This document shows positions 55,614-63,526 of a DNA stretch of 64,000 nucleotides, piece by piece (positions within the stretch are counted from its first letter, which is position 1; the number at the start of each line of letters is the position of its first letter). The translations under genes and the position numbers were made by a program. The notes below the pieces were generated by a model. That model searched no databases and had not been told where the DNA came from. It saw only the letters and a program-made list of their open reading frames with translations. Where the stretch lies: NCBI GenBank assembly GCA_002919305.1, contig PKFB01000021.1:186001-250000 (forward strand), in the 5' to 3' direction. This DNA comes from Actinomycetales bacterium. GTDB lineage: Bacteria; Actinomycetota; Actinomycetes; Mycobacteriales; Micromonosporaceae.

Positions 55614-56300
55614 ATGACCCAGCTAACTCGAGCCGCCGTGGACCCCACCCCCCGGACCGACCCGCCGCTGCGCCGGGTGGATCTGGGAGAGGTTCCCTAT
55701 CTCCAGGCGATGGAACAGATGACCATCTGGGCCGAGGAGCGCCGCACCGGGCTCGCTGAGGACCGCCTCTTCCTCCTCAGTCACCCCCCGGTGATCACCT
55801 ATGGCCACCGGACCCCGCCCAGTGACCTGCCCCAAGACCTGGACATCCCGACCGTCGAGGTGGATCGGGGAGGCTACGCCACTTACCACGGCCCAGGCCA
55901 ACTCATCGGCTACCTGGTGGTCGACGTGCGTCAACGCGGCCCGGTCGACATCGTCCGCTGGGTCGAAAACAGCCTCATCGCGGCCCTGGCGGAATTGGGC
56001 TTCGCCACCGTCCGCCGCGACACCCCCAAAGGCGCTCACAGCCTGGTCGGCGTGTGGACCCCCGAACATCACAAACTCGTCTCCATCGGCATGCGCATCC
56101 GCGGCGGCATCACCACCCATGGCTTCGCCCTCAATATCGACCCCGACCTCAGCGTCTTCGACCGCTTCACCGCCTGCCGACTTGAAGACGTCACCATGAC
56201 CTCGCTGCGTCGGATCTCTGAGACCAAGGGCATTCCGCTGCCGTCCGAGGCCGTTATCCGGGACACCATCGCCCGCCACTTCGGCGCCACCTCGGAGTGA
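55614..56300 (+). CDS. lipB: Lipoyl(octanoyl) transferase
   Basis: The 228-residue LipB moves octanoyl from acyl carrier protein to the lipoyl domains of 2-oxoacid dehydrogenases and the glycine cleavage system. Visible are RGGYATYHGPGQLIGY (86-100), the catalytic Lys154 in HKLVSIGMRIRGGITTHGFALN and the acyl-carrying Cys188 in FTACRLEDVT. ATG at 55614 follows AAGGAG; a longer open frame upstream crosses the hairpins and is not used. LipA is not in the window, which is unusual as the two are often adjacent. Confidence 0.95.
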   Translation: MTQLTRAAVDPTPRTDPPLRRVDLGEVPYLQAMEQMTIWAEERRTGLAEDRLFLLSHPPVITYGHRTPPSDLPQDLDIPTVEVDRGGYATYHGPGQLIGYLVVDVRQRGPVDIVRWVENSLIAALAELGFATVRRDTPKGAHSLVGVWTPEHHKLVSIGMRIRGGITTHGFALNIDPDLSVFDRFTACRLEDVTMTSLRRISETKGIPLPSEAVIRDTIARHFGATSE

Positions 56301-56727
56301 CCAGCCCTGTAGTCTGCCTTCACCCGCGGCCAAGGGGCACGCGTCGGTTCCTGTCCAGGCCCGCCCGTGCCCGCGTCCAAGCCTGCTTTGAAGACTGTGG
56401 TCGTCGGACCGGTTTCACGTGAATCCTGACGTCGCCACACCGCCCGTCCAGGACACCCATGAAGACACCCATGAACAGACACCCATGAACACGTGTCCAT
56501 GAGCAACGGAAGCCTGGACACCAGGGAGCGGTCTCCAGCAAGACGCAGCTTTAGTCTGCGAACGTAGATATACGGTAGATATACGTACATACGAGTCGAT
56601 ACCTGACCACAGTCACCGGCCCACTCCCCACCACAGGCACAGCCAAGAAGGCTTCAGGCAGGGAAAAATCAATAGATCTCAGTCGATCTTGTACCTATAT
56701 TGGCTGCGCCTGAACCAGGGAGGCTCC
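56301..56727. other. Intergenic region with tandem repeats
   Basis: No gene is visible. It holds the tandem repeat at 56452-56491. The right half is AT-richer, with ATATACGGTAGATATACG near 56569, and probably carries the promoter of the monooxygenase gene. Confidence 0.4.
56452..56491. repeat. Three tandem GACACCCATGAA units
   Basis: GACACCCATGAA occurs three times in a row, with CA added after the last two copies. A partial fourth (GTGTCCATGA) follows. The unit length is 12-14 bases. Confidence 0.75.
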
Positions 56728-57090
56728 ATGGCACATACTCGGCCGGCCCAGCTGCCCGACCCCCCGTACTACGCGGTTATCTTCTCCTCGCTCCGCGCCG
56801 AAGGCGACAACGGGTACGCCGAGATGGCGCAGCGGATGGTGGAGCTCGCTTCTCAACAGCCTGGTTTCCTGGGCATGGAGTCCGCCCGAGGAGCTGATGG
56901 CCTCGGTATCACGGTGTCCTACTGGCGAGACGAGGAAGCCATCGCGGCATGGCGCCAGAACGCCGAACACAGCGTGGCACGCCGCCTCGGCAGAGAGCAG
57001 TGGTACGAATCGTTCGCTGTTCATGTAGCGAAGGTGGAACGCGCGTACCGGTTCAACCGCTCACCATCACCCGCAGAGCAGAGACCGTGA
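56728..57090 (+). CDS. Antibiotic biosynthesis monooxygenase (ABM) family protein
   Basis: The 120-residue protein has the ABM ferredoxin-like fold pattern: YYAVIFSSLRAEGDNGYAEMAQRMVELASQQPGFLGMESARG, then ITVSYWRDEEAIAAWRQNAEHSVARRLG. The W-R-D-E-E and the H of AEH are typical of the YdhR-like branch. GGGAGGC precedes ATG at 56728. Members bind or oxidise small aromatic compounds or haem; the role here is not clear. Confidence 0.85.
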   Translation: MAHTRPAQLPDPPYYAVIFSSLRAEGDNGYAEMAQRMVELASQQPGFLGMESARGADGLGITVSYWRDEEAIAAWRQNAEHSVARRLGREQWYESFAVHVAKVERAYRFNRSPSPAEQRP

Positions 57091-57291
57091 ACCTTCCTCG
57101 GTGACTAGCGCAAGCCTCAATTACCGAAATCGCCAGGTGCGATATTCCCACCCCGGCCACACACTCGACACGCAACACTCATCACTTGCGCCTACTAACA
57201 CCATTGTCACCAACATTCATCGGAAACAACAAAAACAAACCTGTCGACTATCCCACTATAATAAACCCCACCGCCCGTGACAAACATCCAC

Positions 57292-57900
57292 TCATTCGTC
57301 AAGATACTCCTGAATCATATGAGTAATCTGACGTATAACATTAGCATGGAAAGCGTCTCCGATACCCTCGAGCAGGTCAACGAGGGCAGCGAATGTCCGA
57401 ATCATGTCAGGGCGATAAACATCGCCTTCCCCTAAAACCAAATCTTGGTATATGACGACGAAATCCACGAGAGCGGATACAAAATCCGCACCCAGCCGAC
57501 CCTCTCGCCGCCTATTTCAAGCAAAAATGAAAACGGTAGCATCCAGCTTTTCGATCTATGACCGTAACCACTCAGTTACGCTACGGTCCCCGACACTCGT
57601 CACACTGTCGCCAATCGGACACCAGTCGCCTCGATCGAACGCCTCTCGCCGAGGTGTTCTCTCATCGAGGTGATACGTCAGAGAGACCCCTTGCTTTACT
57701 CGCTACCGGCAGCAGCCCATCATCATCCCGCGCGGTTAAAACACGACAGCATCGTCATTTTTCTCATAGTTGCACCACTCGTTATCTGCCACCTGATTCG
57801 TACCGCAGCTGCGCCCGCTAACCCTCTCGTTCACCAGACCGTAGCCCGAATAGTGATCACAAAAATCGCCTAGCCAGCAATAGGATTCACGATGACGTGT
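57292..57900 (-). pseudogene. Pseudogene of unrecognised family
   Basis: Read on the minus strand from 57900, protein-like sequence runs in one frame (CWLGDFCDHYSGYGLV), shifts at a T-run (57738-57741), shifts again at a G-run (57687-57690) and then continues in one frame to a TGA at 57292. In that last part TAG (57556-57558) and TGA (57517-57519) interrupt it. The final stretch includes DFVSALVDFVVIYQDLVLGE and MIRTFAALVDLLEGIGD. The family is not recognised. AT content is higher than in neighbouring genes, which fits imported DNA now decaying. Confidence 0.55.
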
Positions 57901-58712
57901 CTAAGCTTCCGCACCATACGGTGTGGTTTGAACAGCAGGCGAACGTAACGCATCAATCTAATACGGAAACTTGTAGCCGCCCTACAGTCACAGCCTGACT
58001 GATCAATGCGCCTTTTATCGGTCCAGTGGACCACTGACGGTCATCAGCGCCACGCGACACGCATGGTATCGAGGGCAGTAGCGGACCGCCGCTGATCCAC
58101 TGTATCGGTTAACGAGTGAAGCCGTGAAAGCGGGAATTTCTAAAACGGTGCCGCGGGACACGCTCGTGCTGAGGGCGTGGCTGATGGCGAAGCCGTACGG
58201 ATCGTGAGCTACCTCTCATGCCGAGTGGGAGAACAAGTTTTTGGCATAACGATCGAAGGAGGTGATGGAGAAGGCCTGCTGTATGCGGACAACCAGCTTC
58301 TCGTGAGGGAGTCTCACCAGAATGTTTGTGAGGAAATGTTTGTGAGGACACGAGCACACCACAGGACCCGTTGCCCTCCCGGGAGGTACGGCTGGTGACG
58401 GCCTGGTTGAGCGGGCTAGTAAGGGTAGCGGTGATGAGGAGCCGCGGCTAAGCGATCCAGCCTGTTGTGCAGGCCATTTTGTTCCTCAGGCCGCAGCCGA
58501 CGGCGGTGTGTTCAAGGACGCCTTTCACACACGTATCCGCCAGGACCAAAGTCCTCTGAGGCGTCGTCGCTGACCGGCCTGCCCTTGAGACTGTGGGCAC
58601 GATGTGCCCACACGATCGCGGATGATCCTGGATCGAGCTGGTTGCCGCAACGCGAAACGGGCGCCCACCGACCAGGTTTTGGCTGGTCAGGGGACACCCA
58701 TCACAACTGCAG
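57901..58712. other. Gene-poor region before tRNA-Ser
   Basis: No convincing gene is seen here. Together with the pseudogene it makes 1.6 kb without an intact gene. The repeat TTTGTGAGGA occurs twice near 58325-58345. Confidence 0.45.
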
Positions 58713-58802
58713 CGGAGGGCGTGGGATTCGAACCCACGAGAGCGGGGTTACCGCCCTAACGGTTTTCAAGACCGTCGCCATCGGCCACTAGGCGAGCCCT
58801 CC
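58713..58802 (-). tRNA. tRNA-Ser (anticodon TGA)
   Basis: On the minus strand the acceptor GGAGGGC pairs with GCCCTCC. The anticodon loop is CTTGAAA (TGA). A long variable arm (TTAGGGCGGTAACCCCGCTC) and T arm GTGGGTTCGAATCCCAC follow. CCA is not encoded. Confidence 0.95.
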
Positions 58803-59073
58803 TTGGCCACGGGAACAAGAGCGGTCTTGCGGCCACTTGGCCGCGTACCCTACCTGTTCCGCAGCAGACGGCGCATCGACTTTCGTGTCCGCGCCGCAAT
58901 GTTAAGTCTGCCAGATGCCTACCAGCTGTCGAACGCGCCCAAGGCTGCTTCACGCCGGCCAGGTCCGAGGCTCGCCGGAGGTACTGGCGGTGGCAGGTCA
59001 CCGCGGAGAGTCGGCCCGGATCAGAGGCGGTCCGGAGCCGATGGGAGGCGTCGCGAGCGGATCGACCGCTGGG

Positions 59074-59079
59074 TATCGT
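59074..59079 (+). promoter_or_regulatory. -10 element of a probable leaderless promoter
   Basis: TATCGT lies six bases before the ATG of the quinone oxidoreductase gene. No ribosome site precedes that ATG. Confidence 0.45.
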
Positions 59080-59085
59080 CCGGGC

Positions 59086-60042
59086 ATGTACGCGATCACG
59101 ATTCGGGAACCGGGCGGTCCGGAGGTACTGGAATGGACCGAGGTGCCGGACCCGCGTCCCCAGCCGGGTGAGGTGCTGATCGAGATCGCGGCGTCGGCGG
59201 TCAACCGGGCTGACATCCTGCAACGCCGGGGTCACTATCCGCCTCCGCCGGGAGCACCACCGTACCCGGGCTTGGAGTGCTCGGGGCGGGTCATCGCCAC
59301 CGCCAGTTCGGATTGGCACGACGGGGACCTGGTCTGCGCGTTGCTTCCCGGGGGCGGGTACGCGGAGCGGGTGGCGGTGCCGGGTGAGCTGCTGCTGCCT
59401 ATTCCGCGAGGAGTGAGCCTGGAGGACGCGGCTGCCCTGCCGGAGGTGGCCTGCACCGTCTGGTCGAACATCGGCTTCCTCCGTAAGGGACAGGTGCTCC
59501 TGGTGCATGGTGGCGCCAGCGGAGTTGGGACGTTCGCGATCCAGTTCGCGCGGGCTCGAGGCGCGCAGGTGTGGTGTACGGCCAGCCGAAACAAGCATGA
59601 CCGGCTACGGCAGCTGGGCGCGGAACCGATCGACTACCGCACCGAGGACTTCGTCGAGGTGGTGAAGCGGGGTACGGATGGGCACGGCGCGGATGTGGTG
59701 CTCGACATCATGGGCGCCGTCTATCTGGAGAGGAACCTCGACGTGCTGGCCACGGAGGGGCATCTGGTGGTCATCGCGGTCCAAGGAGGGCGCAAGGCCG
59801 AGCTTGATCTCGCCCGGTTGCTCGCGAAACGCGCCACCATCTCGGCGACGACGCTGCGTTCTCGCCCGCTGAAAAGTAAGGCTGACATTGTGCGGGGAGT
59901 ACGCGAACAGGTGTGGCCGCTGATCGAAAACGGCATGATCCGCCCCGTCATCGATCGACGTATCCCGCTGCGCGATGCGGTCGAGGCGCACCGGGTGGTG
60001 GAGTCCAGCGCACACATCGGCAAGGTTCTCCTGACGCGCTGA
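59086..60042 (+). CDS. NAD(P)H quinone oxidoreductase (zinc-free MDR/PIG3-like)
   Basis: The 318-residue protein is a medium-chain dehydrogenase/reductase without zinc ligands. It has the quinone oxidoreductase signature ASAVNRADILQRRGHYPPPPGAPPYPGLE (about 36-64) and the NADPH-binding VHGGASGVGTFAIQFAR (about 145-161). It matches the PIG3 branch, which reduces quinones. ATG at 59086 is chosen by analogy with the family start (MYAITI); the frame is open further upstream. It lies next to soxR and the split transketolase, which suggests a redox-stress neighbourhood. Confidence 0.88.
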   Translation: MYAITIREPGGPEVLEWTEVPDPRPQPGEVLIEIAASAVNRADILQRRGHYPPPPGAPPYPGLECSGRVIATASSDWHDGDLVCALLPGGGYAERVAVPGELLLPIPRGVSLEDAAALPEVACTVWSNIGFLRKGQVLLVHGGASGVGTFAIQFARARGAQVWCTASRNKHDRLRQLGAEPIDYRTEDFVEVVKRGTDGHGADVVLDIMGAVYLERNLDVLATEGHLVVIAVQGGRKAELDLARLLAKRATISATTLRSRPLKSKADIVRGVREQVWPLIENGMIRPVIDRRIPLRDAVEAHRVVESSAHIGKVLLTR

Positions 60043-60082
60043 CCGCCCGAACCGACTGACCCAAACCGACCATGTGGGTGGT

Positions 60083-60145
60083 ACGCCGGCGCGGGGCGTC
60101 CCTGGTGCGTACGCCACCGCTGCACCGGGCCTGCCCCGCCGGCGT
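60083..60145. terminator. Long hairpin between convergent genes
   Basis: ACGCCGGCGCGGGGC can pair with GCCCCGCCGGCGT with a small bulge and a long GC-rich loop. It lies between the oxidoreductase and soxR ends. Confidence 0.4.
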
Positions 60146-60166
60146 CGACGCTCACCTGCGTCACAG

Positions 60167-60643
60167 TCAGGCCCCTCGCCCGCGTGAGGGTGGCCGGGTG
60201 TCACCCAGCAGATAGCGTGGCCCGCTCCCTAACACCGCCATTTCGTCGTCAGGGTTGGACAGGGTGCAGGTTTTCAGCGACAAGCAGCCGCATCCGATAC
60301 AGCTGGTCAGTTTGTCACGCAATCGCTCTAAAAGCGCGATCTGATCCTCAAGACGGCGCCGCCAGGAGCGGGACAGTCGCTTCCAGTCCTGCTTGTTGGG
60401 GGTGCGGTTCTCGGGAAGCGTGGCGAGCGCCTGTCGGATCTCCTCCAAAGACAGGCCCACCTGCTGGGCGATTCGGATGAATGAGACCCGGCGTACCTCG
60501 GCACGGGGGAAACGCCGCTGGTTACCGCTGGTGCGTACCGCGTGGATCAGTCCCAGGCGCTCGTAGTACCGCAGCGCTGAGGTGGCGACGCCGGTACGCG
60601 CGGCCAGCTCCCCGATGGTCACCATCTCGGGTAAGGCGCCCAT
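60167..60643 (-). CDS. soxR: Redox-sensitive MerR-family regulator SoxR
   Basis: The 158-residue protein has a MerR winged helix (VTIGELAARTGVATSALRYYERLGLI, about 8-33), a dimer helix, and the [2Fe-2S] motif CIGCGCLSLKTC with Cys115, 118, 120 and 126, the SoxR signature. In actinomycetes SoxR senses redox-cycling compounds through its cluster and twists promoters with a long spacer. ATG at 60643 follows GAGGAG. The soxR start faces a long-spacer promoter of the split transketolase. Confidence 0.93.
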   Translation of the reverse strand: MGALPEMVTIGELAARTGVATSALRYYERLGLIHAVRTSGNQRRFPRAEVRRVSFIRIAQQVGLSLEEIRQALATLPENRTPNKQDWKRLSRSWRRRLEDQIALLERLRDKLTSCIGCGCLSLKTCTLSNPDDEMAVLGSGPRYLLGDTRPPSRGRGA

Positions 60644-60664
60644 TGCTTCGCTCCTCACAAAACC

Positions 60665-60695
60665 TTGAGTTGAAGTTAACTTCAAGTTGCATGGT
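60665..60695 (+). promoter_or_regulatory. MerR/SoxR-type promoter with 19-bp spacer
   Basis: TTGAGT (60665-60670) and CATGGT (60690-60695) are 19 bases apart. The spacer contains the palindrome TTGAAGTTAACTTCAA, which starts on the last base of the -35 element (60670-60685). Such long spacers are the hallmark of MerR-family activators. The transketolase ATG lies six bases after the -10, so the mRNA would be leaderless. Confidence 0.75.
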
Positions 60696-60701
60696 AGAAG
60701 T

Positions 60702-61400
60702 ATGAGCGCGTTGGACGTACAACACGGTTATGCGCAGCTCCATGCTCTGCTGTCTCGCGTAACCGGTGATGAGAAGCATCTGCCGAGTGCAACATCCACA
60801 TTGGACGTACTGTGGGTGTTGTACGACCGGGTCCTCAATGTCTCCCCCGACACCGTCGATGCCCCTGACCGCGACCGGTTTCTGCTGTCGAAGGGGCACG
60901 GCCCGGCCGCCTACTACGCCGTGTTGGCGGCGAAGGGCTTCATCCCCACCGAGTGGCTCGACGATGTCGCCTCGTTCCTCTCGCCCCTGGGGCACCACCC
61001 TGACCGGGTCCTGGTCCCAGGAGTGGAAATCTCCAGCGGCTCCCTGGGGCATGGGTTGCCCATCGGGGTGGGGATCGCCTTGGGATTGCGCGCCCAGGGC
61101 CTGACCTCTCCCAAGGTCTATGTGCTGGTGGGCGACGCCGAGCTGGATGAGGGCTCCAACCATGAGGCGATCGCGTACGCCGGCGCTATCGGGTTGGACA
61201 ACCTCATCGTGACGGTGATCGACAACCAGTCCGCCACCCACGGCTGGCCGGGCGGTATTTCGAGCCGGTTCAGCGTAGCCGGCTGGTCAACGGCCACTGT
61301 GGACGGACGAGACCACGACGCCATCGAACATGCCCTGCGTACCCCGCTACCGGGCCGGCCGCACGCCGTGGTGGCGGTGGTGGAGCCAAAGGAGGAGTGA
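60702..61400 (+). CDS. Transketolase N-terminal subunit
   Basis: The 232-residue protein is the thiamine diphosphate-binding half of a split transketolase. It has LLSKGHGPAAYYAVLAAKG (about 65-85), SGSLGHGLPIGVGIALGLR (about 112-130) and the cofactor motif GDAELDEGSNHEA (about 143-155). The missing pyrimidine-binding half is the next gene. No ribosome site is present before ATG at 60702; the promoter spacing fits a leaderless message. It would move two-carbon units in the pentose phosphate pathway or a related route. Confidence 0.9.
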   Translation: MSALDVQHGYAQLHALLSRVTGDEKHLPSATSTLDVLWVLYDRVLNVSPDTVDAPDRDRFLLSKGHGPAAYYAVLAAKGFIPTEWLDDVASFLSPLGHHPDRVLVPGVEISSGSLGHGLPIGVGIALGLRAQGLTSPKVYVLVGDAELDEGSNHEAIAYAGAIGLDNLIVTVIDNQSATHGWPGGISSRFSVAGWSTATVDGRDHDAIEHALRTPLPGRPHAVVAVVEPKEE

Positions 61401-61405
61401 CCGTC

Positions 61406-62308
61406 ATGCGGGAACGTTTTGTCTCAGTCACCTCTGAACTTCTGGAGTCGAATCCGCGTACCGCGCTGGTCCTGGCCGACATCTCGGCCGCAGCGTTCGA
61501 ACCGGCGCGGGTACGCCACCCCGATCGGGTGATCAACGTAGGAATCCGGGAACAGTTGATGCTGGGAGTGGCCAGTGGCCTGTCACTGACCGGGCTGCGT
61601 CCGATCGCGCATTCCTACGCACCGTTCCTGGTAGAGCGGGCGTTCGAGCAGGTCAAGCTCGACCTAGGGCACCAGCAGGCGAGCGCGATCCTGGTCAGCG
61701 TGGGTGCCTCCTACGACTGGACCCAAGGGGGTTACACCCATCATTCGCCTGGCGATGTGGCGGTGTTGTCCACGCTACCGGGGTGGACAATCCACGTTCC
61801 CGGGCACCCGGATGAGATGGAGGCGCTCCTGCGGCAGGCGGTCGCCTCCGATGACCTGGTCTACATTCGGCTGACCCAGCGGGCGAACTCCGCAGCCCAC
61901 CTGCCCGACGGCCACCAGGCGAATGGTCGGATCCATCTGGTACGCCCGGGCTCCAAAGCGCTGGTTGTCGCGGTGGGTCCGATGCTGGATCCCGTTCTGA
62001 CAGCGGTGTCCGATCTGGATGTCGCGGTGGCGTACACCACGACGGTGCGTCCCTTCGATCATGTCGGGCTTCGCCAGGCGGCGCCCTCCAGCGATATCGT
62101 GCTGGTGGAGCCGTATGTCGCCGGTACCTCCGCAGCCGAGGTGAACCTCGCGCTCGCGGATCGTCCACACCGGCTCCTGTCCCTGGGCACCAACAACCGC
62201 GAGCTGCGCCGCTACGGCACTCCTCGGGAGCACGATGTGGCGCATGGCCTGGACCCGGCCGGACTCCGCCGCTCCATCGTCGACTTCCTGACCTCTTCTG
62301 TGAGCTAG
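61406..62308 (+). CDS. Transketolase C-terminal subunit
   Basis: The 300-residue protein carries the pyrimidine-binding half (VINVGIREQLMLGVASGLSLTG with the activating Glu, about 44-65) and the C-terminal transketolase domain (about 180-300). ATG at 61406 lies ten bases after AGGAGG; a GTG at 61397 would overlap the previous gene by 4 bases but stands only one base from the ribosome site. With the preceding gene it makes one enzyme, or a DXS-like relative acting on another substrate. Confidence 0.9.
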   Translation: MRERFVSVTSELLESNPRTALVLADISAAAFEPARVRHPDRVINVGIREQLMLGVASGLSLTGLRPIAHSYAPFLVERAFEQVKLDLGHQQASAILVSVGASYDWTQGGYTHHSPGDVAVLSTLPGWTIHVPGHPDEMEALLRQAVASDDLVYIRLTQRANSAAHLPDGHQANGRIHLVRPGSKALVVAVGPMLDPVLTAVSDLDVAVAYTTTVRPFDHVGLRQAAPSSDIVLVEPYVAGTSAAEVNLALADRPHRLLSLGTNNRELRRYGTPREHDVAHGLDPAGLRRSIVDFLTSSVS

Positions 62309-62391
62309 GGAAGCCGGCCGCAGAACGCCGATGGCAGCGCCTGCGACACCGATGACGCACAAGATCAGGGGGGACCGGGGTATTGCGCGGC

Positions 62392-63225
62392 TCAGGTTGG
62401 GGGCAGCGTGGCCCGCACGGACGCAGGCAGCAGTTCCAGAATCCACTTGGGGATCTGGGCGCTGATTCCCGATTTCTCGCTGCGGACGCTGACCTCGCCG
62501 AACACTGTGTGGACCCGGATTCGAATCAACGGAGCCCCAGGGCGGCGAGGTGCGGGCCCGAGGTTGAGTTTACGGGCGCTGAAAATCACGGCGCCGTTGA
62601 TCTCGACATCCACCCCCTCGGGAACAATGATCTTCAATTCGCCGAAGACCGTGAAGCCGTTGATCTCGATAACCCCGTCGGTCATCGCCTCTTGAGAGAT
62701 GGTGGCCTCACGCAGGTCGAGTTTGCAGGCGCCGAAGACATTGATCAGACGCATCACGCGGGGTAACCGCCAGGCACCGGACCGCTTGTGCTCCCCGAAG
62801 ATGTTGACGGTGCTGTACACCGCCTGAGTAGCTCCGACGGAAGGAGGCAGGTTCAAATCAGCGGTCGCTGCAGCCAGTTCCTGGTCCGTCTCGGCGGCCC
62901 AGACCACACCGACCCGGTCACTGAACTCCTCAAGCGTGAGACGGCCTTCACCGCAGGCTCGCTGCAGAAGCTGAGCCGCTCGTTCCCGATCAGCGTCGGT
63001 GATCCGGATTCCTGGTCGGGGCGTCGCTTGCCCTGGTGGCACAGCCGGTGGAGCTGGCGGCGGGGCCGGCGGCGGATCCAAAGGCGCGGGCGGGGGCGAG
63101 ACCGGATTCGACGTGACCGACTGTGGTGGCGCGGTGGAACCGCCTTGAAGGGCCTCGGTCTTTAACACCGGGGTGGATTGGGAAGGAGCAACGGATGAAT
63201 TCGAAGGCGACGGTTCGGACTCCAT
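62392..63225 (-). CDS. DUF1707/LiaF-like cell-envelope stress protein
   Basis: The 277-residue protein has a Pro/Ser/Ala-rich N-terminal 70 residues, a DUF1707 SHOCT-like helix pair (IRITDADRERAAQLLQRACGEGRLTLEEFSDRV, about 73-105) and a beta-helix-like C-terminal part with repeated VNIFGEHK, INVFGACKLDLREA, FTVFGELKI and VHTVFGEVSV, as in the cell-wall-active antibiotic response (LiaF/YvqF) domain. No membrane helix is predicted, so it is cytosolic. Its role in envelope stress is inferred from the family. Confidence 0.85.
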   Translation of the reverse strand: MESEPSPSNSSVAPSQSTPVLKTEALQGGSTAPPQSVTSNPVSPPPAPLDPPPAPPPAPPAVPPGQATPRPGIRITDADRERAAQLLQRACGEGRLTLEEFSDRVGVVWAAETDQELAAATADLNLPPSVGATQAVYSTVNIFGEHKRSGAWRLPRVMRLINVFGACKLDLREATISQEAMTDGVIEINGFTVFGELKIIVPEGVDVEINGAVIFSARKLNLGPAPRRPGAPLIRIRVHTVFGEVSVRSEKSGISAQIPKWILELLPASVRATLPPT

Positions 63226-63526
63226 GCCTTGACGGTATCGATCAGATGCTCACCACGTCGAGGACCTCCATATCGGAGGTATCTCGCTCTCAGTGCTCCT
63301 CAGTCGTCGCTGTCTCCGATGTCACGCGCTTTGCTCTGGGCCTCCTGCAACCGCCATAAATGATCGTGGCCCCGATCCTCAGGGAGTCCCGTGAGGACCG
63401 GGGCCACGGTCAGGGGACGCCTGTCCGCTGACCTCCTGTTACGCATAGTCAACCGCTGATACAGCGCCTCGATCGGTGTCAGCCGGCGGTTCACAGCGCC
63501 GGTGCCCTGAGAGGCGCTGAAGTTGG
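63226..63526. other. Intergenic region with promoter and terminator
   Basis: No gene is visible. It holds the hairpin at 63365-63408 that ends the ABC permease transcript on the minus strand. The promoter of the DUF1707 gene must lie in the left half. Confidence 0.45.
63365..63408 (-). terminator. Terminator after the sugar ABC permease
   Basis: CGTGGCCCCGATCCTCA pairs with TGAGGACCGGGGCCACG over 17 bp with one mismatch and a 10-base loop. It lies 120 bases past the permease stop. Confidence 0.65.

Noticed and set aside
57452..57873. Short plus-strand frames opposite the pseudogene
   Set aside because: They lie antisense to the better coding signal and have no initiation site.
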